Of a stretch of DNA of 64,000 nt, positions 49,101 through 58,349 are shown one piece after another; position 1 is the first letter of the stretch, and each line of letters starts with the position of its first letter. The stretch is taken from NCBI GenBank assembly GCA_002914845.1, contig JXTC01000053.1, positions 849,460 to 913,459 on the forward strand, in the 5' to 3' direction. The notes under the pieces were generated by a model. The model searched no databases. It saw nothing but the letters and a program-made list of their open reading frames with translations, and was not told the DNA's origin. A program made the translations under genes and the position numbers. The DNA comes from Trema orientale (lineage: Eukaryota > Streptophyta > Magnoliopsida > Rosales > Cannabaceae).

Positions 49101-50471
49101 CCTAGAAAGTCATAACTTTTATAACTAGTTCTAAAAATGTCATCTGTAAAAAAAAATAAAATAAAATTTAAAGAAAAATCCTAATTTAGTCCATTTTCTT
49201 TCATCTTAAAATTGTCATTTTGGCCTCAAAAAACCTACTACGTCCGTGCATTACCCCTAAGGGATAACTGCAAAAAAATACCATCATGTTTGAATGTTCT
49301 ACAATTTAAACTCTGAAGTTTAGATTCTGCAAAATAATATCCTGACATTACGAATTTCTGAAAATTAATACCCTGTGCTGATTTTTAACTGATAAAATAC
49401 AATAATATCCTCAAAACTAAGATGAATAATATGGATTAATCTAGTTTTAATGGAGGATATTATTATTTTTTCGTTCCTAAAATTGGTCAAAAATTATGTC
49501 CAGGGTATTACTTTTCAGAAATTCTTAATCTCAGAGTATTATTTTACAGAATCCAAACTTCAGGGTTTAAATTACAGAACATTATTTTTTTACAGTTATC
49601 CCTTACCCCTAATATTACTAGATAAACGCAATAACTCAGACTCATTGGGTTGAGTTGGATTGTGAATTTGTTCTTTCTCTTATTTTAGCTTTCACTTGTT
49701 AAGAAATTAGAAATATGATTTTTAATCTAAATTCCATCGTATAACCAGAATTTCTTTTTATCCGGGTTATCATTTTTTTCTTTTGGGTTGGTTGTCTGCT
49801 TAAGAGTATTGTTGAATATTGTCGGTTCACCTTCTAAAAAGTATAACGTATAATGGAATTACCATTTGGTTCACTTCCCAACAGTTTTGAGTTTTGTGGA
49901 GATTGGTAATTTACTGATGCAGAACATAGATTACAGGCACTGGTTGGTAACTACAAGGCCTACCTTTTAACTTATTGAAACTTCATCTAACTACATAAAT
50001 GTGTTCACATGCTATAGTTAATAAAGTACATGAATTATTACGTACTTCGATTATGAACATTGACAATTTTCTTCTTCTTCTTCTACTTTTTTTTCTCTTT
50101 TTCTTTTCTTGTTTTTCTTTCCCGCGAAACAAACAGCCTTCAACTGGACTACAAGCCACGACGTGGCTAATGTAACAGAGGACCAATACAAGCAATGCGA
50201 AAAGGTTAATCAATTAGTAGGCAGCAACAGCCCGGTATTGGTTACTCTTACCGCTGGTACTCACTATTTCATTTGCACTGTTGGAACTCACTGCCAAAGT
50301 GGCCAGAAGTTGAAAGTCGAAGTCGCATCGTCGAACGCTACAACTCCTGGATCGCCTCCATCTACTTTGTCACCGCCACCGCCGCCGCCACCAAGCTCAT
50401 CTCCTTCATTTGCACCATTCGGAACTGTATCCGCGGCGATATCTGTCTTAGCCTTTTCTTTCTTGACGTAG
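46177..50471 (+). CDS. phytocyanin, stellacyanin-like with axial Gln (two exons)
   Basis: Exon 1 is 46177-46360 and exon 2 is 50137-50471, joined across a 3776-bp GT-AG intron in phase 1, matching the first gene's splice position. The product is 172 aa. The signal peptide is residues 1-25 (ending SASA). The copper domain starts VTYTVGDTLGW. Ligands are His69, Cys108 and His113; the axial position 118, Met in the upstream paralogue, is Gln, as in stellacyanins. Cys82 and Cys114 form the expected disulfide. A Pro/Ser-rich linker (about 132-155) and a hydrophobic tail predict a GPI-anchored arabinogalactan-like cell-surface protein. The N-terminal domain is very like the upstream gene (GWTVPPNTSFYSD versus GWTIPPNTSFYSD), so the pair arose by duplication. 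Confidence 0.92.
47480..47830. repeat. GC-rich island of TCGA palindromes within the intron
   Basis: About 350 bp, rich in CpG and made of repeated half-sites such as GGTCGAAAATT and TTCGACCNNGGTCGAA in both orientations. The flanks (about 47330-47470 and 47830-47960) look like weak inverted repeats (GATGAAAAATAGGAC / reversed GATGAAAAAATAGAC). The whole 47330-47960 may therefore be a Mutator-like non-autonomous element, but no target duplication was found. Open frames inside are products of the repeat. Confidence 0.6.
47966..48660. repeat. direct repeat inside the intron
   Basis: The segment at about 47966-48256 (CAAATGGCCGAATTTTGAAT...) recurs imperfectly at about 48395-48660 (CAAATGGCCAAATTTTGTAT...). 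Both contain TTTTTCATATTTAATA and a run of TTTATTTTTTAAAAAAT. Diverged and non-coding. Confidence 0.7.
49261..49602. mobile_element. MITE, Mutator-type, family 1 copy b, in the phytocyanin intron
   Basis: A 342-bp element whose ends, GGGATAACTGCAAAAAAATA and reversed GGGATAACTGTAAAAAAATA, pair closely. It is flanked by an exact 10-bp repeat TTACCCCTAA at 49251-49260 and 49603-49612. It matches 17125-17468 in order and wording, and has cleaner ends, so it is probably the younger copy. It inserted within the large intron, about 535 bp before exon 2. Confidence 0.93.
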
Positions 50472-50479
50472 GTTAGCTA

Positions 50480-51047
50480 TAGTAGTACTTATATCATTGT
50501 GTTCTGTTTCTTAATTTGTGTGCTTGTATCTTTATGAGATACTATTGTTACTTTATTTCTTCTTGTTGAATAATGGATAGATCATAAGATTTTGCATTAA
50601 TGTGGAGTTGTTACTGACGTCGATGTTGATATATCCATAATTTGGCTTGTTTATTTAGGGTAGTTGACAAGTTTAATGACGGATTAGCTTAGGCTTTTGA
50701 CATAAAAACGAATCAAAAAGAAAAACGTGCCCTAATTTACCATTCATGGGATCGAAATTCCTTTTGTTCGAAGATATTTTTCAAATCATAGACGCTATTA
50801 AAATCGCATTGAAATTATCCATCCCATCATTTCCTAGTTTGACAAAACATACATTGTTCGAGGACTTTCTTCTCAAAGGGCACTAGAGACTTTCCCTTTT
50901 TTTTTTTTTCTCTATAAGATTTATCCCCGACTGGTAGTCACACTGCCTCAAATGTTGAAGTTTACGATTCAAATCCCCACTACTTAAGTCATAGAGGTTA
51001 GTAGAATCATGCCTGACTAGTATAATTGCTTAGTCATCCCCTCTTCA
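50480..51047. other. downstream of the second phytocyanin gene; possible decayed SINE
   Basis: The 3' untranslated region probably ends near the AATAAT at about 50569. At about 50920-51040 a tRNA-like phrase (GACTGGTAGTCACACTG, then ACGATTCAAATCCCC) resembles box A and box B at suitable spacing. No tail or target duplication was seen. Confidence 0.3.
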
Positions 51048-51056
51048 TTAAGGTAA

Positions 51057-51584
51057 GGGATAATTACATGTTTATACTTGTATTTTGATTGTTTGTTCAG
51101 TTTATTCTTGCATTTTGGTTATTATCAACATTGACCTTCATATTTAGAATTTGTAATAAATTTATACCTTCTCTAGGTCAAACACCAATCTTAACTATTA
51201 TGTTTACTAAAATACCCTTAAAAATGTAAGTATATAGTTTTTAAAAGAAATCATACTTAAAACACATATAAATTGATAAAACAGTTTTATAAATAATATT
51301 TAATTTTTGTAGTTTTTTCAATTTTAAATTATTTTGTTAAATATTTGTTCTTTCAGCTATTTATTTTAATTATTTTAAATTTAAATTAAGTATTAAAATA
51401 CATATCTTTAAAGTTTAAAAAGGTATTTTGGTAAACTCAATGGTCAAAATTGGTATTTAACCCAAAAAAAAGTATAAATTTGTTACAAATTTCAAATTTG
51501 GAGGTCAATGTTGATAATAACCAAATCACAAAGTATAAATTGAACAAATAATTAAAACGCAAGTATAAAAAATGCAATTAACCT
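51057..51584. mobile_element. MITE, Mutator-type
   Basis: A 528-bp element with inverted arms of at least 115 bp (GGGATAATTACATGTTTATA and, reversed, AGGTTAATTGCATTTTTTAT; both contain ATTATCAACATTGACCT). It is flanked by an exact 9-bp duplication TTAAGGTAA at 51048-51056 and 51585-51593. Non-coding. Confidence 0.9.
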
Positions 51585-51593
51585 TTAAGGTAA

Positions 51594-54047
51594 AAGAGTA
51601 CAAGAAAAGAACTTGTCACAGAAAATATTTCTAGCAGTTGATTGCATACCGTTTGATTATAATATCATGCGAGACTATAACTAGGTCCCTAGGTTTGATA
51701 GTTATAGCACCTTCATCTACACCACTGGCAGCCACTAAGGTGACCATTTTGGCCTTTAGATCATCAGATCTGCTCATGATGCAGCTGTCTGCATCATGAT
51801 CATGGTCATCTTTTTTCTTGACTTGGACATCTCAGTGTCTCCATGTCAAAGCAGCTTCGTTTATTATCCATCTTCTGTCGACAGTGGTTCGCTTGCTTGT
51901 ACTATACTAGAACAATGCCACCAAGTATTGAAAATAATCAGACCAAAGCAAAGTCATGAGTCTAGTTCCACTACTCAAGACTTTTAAAAATCTCATTCAC
52001 TAATCACTATTATGGACGTGATTAATGAATATCCAACGATCTGAAAACATTCTTTGTAGGTAAACTATCTAACGATTTAAAAACATTCATTGTCAGTAAA
52101 AATTCTAACCTTAATACAGAACATCGCACGAAAATTTTCTCAGGAAGATGGGAAAAAGCTAAAAGCTTTACCAAAAAGGAGACGATGAATTCCCCCTAGC
52201 TAAAAAAGAAAAGAACAAATGAGGATCGGGCCACTATTTCAACAAGTATCCCATTCTTGAGAGTTTTAAGACCACCAAGTACATGATCTTCAAGATTGAT
52301 CTTTTTCTATTTTTTGGATCCATAATAAATATAACAATCAAATAGTTGGATTTGCTTTGAAACTTCATATATACAAGTTGATTCAAAATAGTGAAATACC
52401 CTTCCCTCCTAAAAATAAAAAAAATTAAAAAAATTAAAAAAAAAAAGTGAAATACCCATTTTCTTTCCTCTATTTTCTTTCCTGCCTAGCAGCTCCAACT
52501 AATCATGACAGTTTTAGGGAGCGTCTTGCCGCCAAAAAAAAAAAAAAGAGACATGGAACGATATCGATATGACATCGAAACACAACTTATAATCCAGACA
52601 GTTCTAATAGATAAATCTCTCCCACGAGCTAGTAGCTTGTGTGGAAAAACCTCCTCCCCCTTCCCCATACTATCCTACCAAGTTACAACTGTATCCCAAA
52701 AAAAAAAAAAAAAAAGACGATGAATCTCTAAAACGACGTTAAGAATTTACATACGTAAATTTTAGATTGAGTCTCTCAGCTACAAAGAAGAAGTCCAACT
52801 CAACAAAGAACTTAAAAGTAAAAACGTTCAGCAAAAGATGGCAACTTAAGATCAGGGATCCTGCATCTTTTAGAAGAAATTGGAATTCTGATGAGCAAAA
52901 GAAATTAGATAATTCCCCATTCAGTAGGCATAAATGACTAGAAAAGTTGGCAGACCTCAAGAAAAGAAACATTTCAAAGACGAAAGTATGGCAGCTCTAG
53001 TCTAAACTCCACAAAACTTATAGCCCACAAAGTTAAATATTTTAACAGGAATAATTGGAGGCCCCATCTACTTCTCTACTCTAAAAGACTCCAAAAACGT
53101 AAAGAGAATCGTCCCCACGAATTCACATGGTGTCAAGAATGAAACCCTGCAGCATTCCTACCAACAATACAAGTCCTTAATGGAAGCTTTGGATGCTCTT
53201 CGCTACCGAATAATCTACATCCTTTGTGATAAGCTACTCTCAACCAATCTTTCTCCAAAAGTTTTAGATACCCATACTCAATCCCCAGTCATTCAGCTAG
53301 CAATGTCAATAACATCATCTAGGATTAGGAACAGAAATATCCCTAGAATACTAAACTTGGCCCAGTACAATCAAGGTATGACAAAAGACAATAGGAGGGA
53401 GAAAAGGTGTTTGCCAAAGCTTGTTAACCAAGATAATTTGATTCCCCTGTTACAAATAAACTCACTCTTAAAGTCAAAATACTGCAAGGTTACTAGTTAC
53501 CACTTAGAATTCAGTATCTATGAGAATCAATCACAACAAGTTTCTTGCTGTTTACCATGACAAATTCTTAGAAGTACAGAAGCTATATATGGATGCCACA
53601 ATGTGTAGCACAAATTTATTCCAGCAATGTGTTCCAAGTATTCAAGTGTGTTCCTTTCAAGAGTTCCTATTTTCTTTTCATCATTTTATGGTTCCATGTC
53701 TCATTCGCAATACTTCTTCGGTTTCACTTGGCTAAATATCTATAGATGTCTATATGATCTCAATAAATTATGACTAAACATTGTAACAAGCGTGAAGTCT
53801 CAAACTCTCAATCTTAGGCTTCACGCATTTGTCATTAACTACTTACGTGGGAATCAAACTGAAATTTCATTTACAACTCAGTAACTTGCATCTTTCCACC
53901 ATTGAAGCTTGCATCTCAAAACCAACTTCTAATATTTCACAATCAGAAGCTAGGGCAAAATAGAGTTATCACAGAGGGATTCAACAGGAAACGTTGGGAT
54001 CTCAGATTTTAAAGCATGTGCGCTACAACAAGGGGGGAAAAAATTGC
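51594..54047. other. intergenic and 3' flank of the KIX gene, nothing recognised
   Basis: Frames at 51796-51987, 53180-53560 and 53520-53735 have no domain. Poly-A runs occur at about 52537 and 52690. Part of 53700-54047 may be the 3' untranslated region of the minus-strand gene that follows. Confidence 0.45.
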
Positions 54048-55732
54048 CTACGAACCTGGCCTTGTAATTTGACTACTAAACCAGTTGGATGGGACATCTG
54101 GTTGCCAGCAAAATCGCCCATCCTCGTCATTGCTACTAAATGGTTCCTTACCCTTCCTTACGGCTGCCTCCAAATTCTGGCCTTCACCCCCTGAACTCCA
54201 CATTCTTGAACTGGATTCAAAGGGATCACAAGTGGACTTGCCTGGGAAGAAACAGAATTCCTTGCTTATCGATGGTCGCAATTCATTCAACTTTCTCCCC
54301 TCCTGAGAACTGCTTGAATCCGCATCTTCTGTTTCAGGAGCCAAACTTTTCTCCGTGCTCCCAAATTGGTGTGAGAACGTACCCAACCTTAAAGACAAAT
54401 CACATTCTGCTTGTTGTCGTTGGTTCTCCCGGGTGTCCACAACATCCACTTGTGGGATCATGCGTAAAACATTTTTAGTACCATTGTAAGAGAAACAATT
54501 CTGTTTACTAGGCTCAGCAGCTGATGTAACGACTGGCGTACCAACATAAATTGTCTTAGAATGTAAAATTTCTGGAATCTGAGTGCCTGACTGGTACTCT
54601 TCACTTCGATAATGAGTTCCATAATACAACGGATACACTGAACCTGAGTTCAGTGCAGTGTTAGTGTTCATTGGTACCTGGTTATGGCCAGTGAGAATAT
54701 TCTCGGGTGAAAAGGAGTGATTCTGAGGAGCAGTGGGGTTATCATTTTGGTTCACATAAATGTTAGATTGAGAAAGAAATTTGGCAGAGGTTGCAACTGG
54801 GGTCCTTGTGAAATTCAATTGGGTCCCGGGTTGAAGTGGCAATAACTGAGGGCGCCTTTCATCACTAGCTTTATCCACAACTCTAGCAGGTGCACAGGAA
54901 GGTTCTTGTGTTCGCGGGGTAAGGTAACTCCTTGGGTTACAGTGACGCTGGCTTCTCGAAGCTCTGACTGGAACACAACCCAGATTAAGAGCAGCTGGAC
55001 AACAAAAGAGACAAGAAAATCATTCCTCCGAAATATTCATTCGAAAACTTATCCAACGAGCTAAATACATTAAGAAATGCATGTATTAGAAACAGAAATC
55101 GATAATACACATTTAAAAAGAGAACAAATAAACTACAAAGGAACATAATTTCATTGTTCAACTACCAAATACAAACATAAAGATACTAAACTGGTACCTT
55201 CAACACACGGCGGCAAAAGGTCTCCAGTTTCATTGGTCTCCTCTCTCCGAATAATTGTGTTAATAGCGTCATTTACTCTATCCCATAGTGTATCTAGATT
55301 CGTGTACTCAGCCTGAGCAGTTAAACTAATAAAAAATGAGTAAAAGGAAGAAACAAAGTAACTCTCTCAATCAAAGATCTAGCAAGCTCAGAAACAAAAA
55401 CCAAGACAAAACAAACCTCGGAATTGGCTTTGGAGTACATAATTTCCTCAGCTTTCAGAACCACAACAGGCAGCTTCTCTTGCCATTCCTTGTTCTCTTT
55501 AGTCGTGGAGCTATGAGCTTCATTGACAACCCTAATCAAACACATGGTGGGCAATCAACAAAATGCGCAAAAACACCACTACCCACATCCAAAAAAATAT
55601 AAAACAAATCACAACAGAGAAAACCCAGAACCTGAAAATCTGCTGAATAATGGAACCTCTGATGGGTTTGTGCCGATCGCTATGCCAAGCTCGTCTAACG
55701 CACTCATAGGGTCTTGGCCCAGGCCTCGGCAT
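54048..55732 (-). CDS. KIX8/9: KIX8/KIX9-like adaptor of the PEAPOD-TOPLESS repressor (four exons)
   Basis: Minus-strand exons are 55732-55632, 55531-55417, 55312-55198 and 54994-54048. All junctions are GT-AG and the frame is continuous over 425 aa. The start MPRPGPRPYECVRRAW is highly conserved in plants. Residues about 20-90 form the KIX three-helix region (RGSIIQQIFR..., KEWQEKLPVVVLKAEEIMY). Residues 310-314 are LSLRL, an EAR-type LxLxL motif. Arabidopsis KIX8 and KIX9 bind PEAPOD proteins through KIX and recruit TOPLESS through EAR, limiting meristemoid division and leaf and seed size. Assigning this gene to that pair rests on recognising the N-terminus plus the KIX/EAR order; which of the two it matches is open. 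The Ser-rich C-terminal half varies among homologues. Nuclear location is expected. Confidence 0.87.
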
Positions 55733-55914
55733 CTTTAGAAAGAGCTATTACAATCCTGGAAAAACTAAAGAGAAAAAGAGAAAATAAAGAGCTTTGAAGG
55801 AGACCCAGTTGAGTATTCTACATGGGCATTAATGGGTCAGTGAAGGTTTGGCTTTTTGCCTCAACTTTGAAAGCTCCAAATTTGAGAAAAATGGTACAGT
55901 TTTTCTGGGGCACT

Positions 55915-55956
55915 AGCAGTAGTAGTAGCAGTAATAGAAGTAGTAGTAGTAGTAGA
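55915..55956. repeat. AGT/CTA trinucleotide repeat upstream of the KIX gene
   Basis: About thirteen imperfect AGT units, roughly 190 bp upstream of the KIX start codon on the minus strand, so probably in its leader or core promoter. Confidence 0.85.
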
Positions 55957-55979
55957 GAGGTGGTGTTGGAGAAGCAGGA

Positions 55980-57950
55980 GAAGGAGAGTAGCTTTCCCAT
56001 TCCTCTTTTGTCTTCCCCAATAATTTAGAAAGTTTACCATAGTTCGATGTCCAATCCGGGCTGCTTGTGTCGGGTCAGGGGGGTTACCTCTTTGGGGAAA
56101 AAAAAAGAGGCTCTTTTCTTGGACTCTTGGTTGAGTGGGTATCAAAAAGTGCTCATGTAATTTTTCTCACCTCCTCCCATGACATAAACCTTCACCAATT
56201 GGCACATCATAGTTGAAATTGAAAACCATCCCAACATGGGCACACATTTATATAATGTTTAAAAAAAAAAAAAACAAAGGAANGATAGTCGAGTTACATG
56301 AGAATGATAAAGTTGTAAAACTGATTTAGGTAGTTCTAAATTTCAGATGATGTGCATAATTTTGACATTAGAAATGTACCATTAGTTCTGGTCTCATGGG
56401 TAATCGGTTTTAGTAGTGAATAAGTAAAATTCTTTTATTTGGGTTGGAGGTGTATATTTAAGTCATGTTTGCTAATTTAGGAATGAAAACGAGATAATTG
56501 TTTTCCCCGTCATTTATTCATGTATTTACTTGCATATATAGATTACAAGTTTTTGCGTATGTCTCACATAAATTAGTTGATTTAGGAAGAGGTTACTCAA
56601 TTTGGGATTTCTTATTCTGTCTACCATTTTTCTTTTATAACTCTTTCACATTATGGATTAGGAAATATACATTTAGGAAGTATGAACTAGATATTGGGGC
56701 GAATTACCTTTTTTTTGTTTATTCATGTATTTACTTGAACATATAGAACACAAATTTTAGTGAATTTTTCACCTAATTAGTGAAATTAGGAAGAGGCAAC
56801 TCAATTTTAATCTTTTTATTCTATCTAAAATTTTTCTTTTATAACTCTTTTTCGTTACTATCAGCAAAATATTCATTTGGGAAGTATGAACTAGATATCA
56901 GGGTGAATTGTATAATATTCTAGCGAATTTAAGATATAGCAAGCAGAGGACCGATTAATCTGTCTTTGTGTTATTTGGAGAGGTTAGAGATGACAATATA
57001 ATCCACGGTTACATATATCCATATTTATCTGATCCAAACGGGGCGGTTACGGTTAAGGAAAAAAACTGCTCAAGCGAGTAAAAGGACCGGGCCAGGGAAT
57101 AACCGCACCATTAATATGCATGTATGACGTGGGGATGGTATTAATATAATTTGTAACATACACGCCCCGATATATATTCACATAGAAAAATTATTATACA
57201 TATAGTAATTTTACACTATTTATATTCTTATATCTTTGGTAAAATAATGAATCTGGAGAGTTATATGTATTTATAAATTTAAATTTTAGAGTTTGAAAAT
57301 TATTAGTATGTTGATTATGAAAAAGATTTAATATTTTCATCTTAATCCTTTTAATATTTTATTATTATTAATGGATAAAAGGTAACCACAGTTTTCTCCG
57401 TTATTCGTTGGTTAATATATGCACCATTCGCATTTAAAATAATAGTTAATCGTACGGATATGCTATTGTAATTGGCTTTCGAGGATAGGATTAGAGATGA
57501 TAATTGAAAAACTATTCCCTATTTGTCTCGTTATCATTCCTAAGAGAGATCACCATTTTTTTTTTTTTAAGAATAAAGGAGAGAGGTCACTCCTTTTTCT
57601 CGTAACCCTTCTTACGTGAAGTTGAGGAAATGGTTAAATTACCCATACCATTTCTTTTCTTCTGAAATATTCAGGCGCAGTGAGCAAGTAAAGGTTTATC
57701 TTGCATCGGGTATATATATATATATATATATTTTGAATGAATGCTCCTCCAAACTAGGAGGAAATATTATTAAAAGACCAAAAAAGAATTACATAAATCT
57801 GTAAAATGAAAGTCCTAAACTGTCTTTGTTAAGTTAAGGAAAAAACAAAATTAGAGCAGAGCTCCACCATATCTAATTACAATTCTTAGAGCCCAAAAGA
57901 ACTAATTTATCTCCCTCTTATCAGCTTCTCAAAAACAGGAGAAATAAGAA
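55980..57950. other. intergenic, no gene recognised
   Basis: Contains one ambiguous base (N at 56283). A direct repeat of about 200 bp is visible: 56500-56720 and 56718-56900 share TTCATGTATTTACTTGCATATATAG-like and GGAAGTATGAACTAGATAT phrases. Around 56985-57130 an AGAGATGACAAT start followed by GGGGCGGTTACGG resembles hAT-type MITE ends, weakly. Confidence 0.5.
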
Positions 57951-57956
57951 CTTGCA

Positions 57957-58325
57957 TTTTTTTTTTTTTTTTGACAAAGCTAAAACTCTCCTCCAATTAT
58001 TACTCTTGCATCATGCAAATTTTTTTTTTTTGACAAAGCTAAAACTCTCCTTCAATCATTACTCTTGCATTGTACTTTTTTTTTTTGAGTAATGCTATGG
58101 GCATCAGTAGTGCCCAGCACCACAGTGACATGTCTGTTTATCACTGGATGATTTAATTAATAAACTGGGTCCTACATAGGCCCCACTTAAATTATAATTA
58201 TGATTAGCCAGTGACAGACTGACACATCACTGTAGTGCTGGGCACCACAGGTGCCCTATAGCATTATTCTTTTTTTTTTTGACAAAGCTAAAACTCTTCT
58301 CCAATCATTACTCTTGCATCGTATA
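57957..58325. repeat. three tandem units interrupted by a MITE
   Basis: The unit TTGACAAAGCTAAAACTCTC, followed by CAATNATTACTCTTGCATC and preceded by a poly-T run, occurs at about 57957-58017, 58020-58075 and 58270-58325. The element at 58087-58269 separates the second and third units. Confidence 0.9.
58087..58269. mobile_element. MITE, family 2 copy b
   Basis: A 183-bp element with inverted ends (GAGTAATGCTATGGGCA and, reversed, GAATAATGCTATAGGGCA) and near-palindromic CAGCACCACAGTG words. It lies in a poly-T run, so a target duplication cannot be read. It is related to the longer element at 31505-31805. Confidence 0.82.
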
Positions 58326-58349
58326 TGTCTAATTACTCTTGCATGGTAT

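Noticed and set aside
53180-53735. Plus-strand gene downstream of the KIX gene
   Set aside because: Two overlapping frames with no domain and no convincing splice sites; likely 3' flank.
56985-57130. hAT-type MITE
   Set aside because: The AGAGATGACAAT start is suggestive but no matching inverted end or 8-bp duplication was found.
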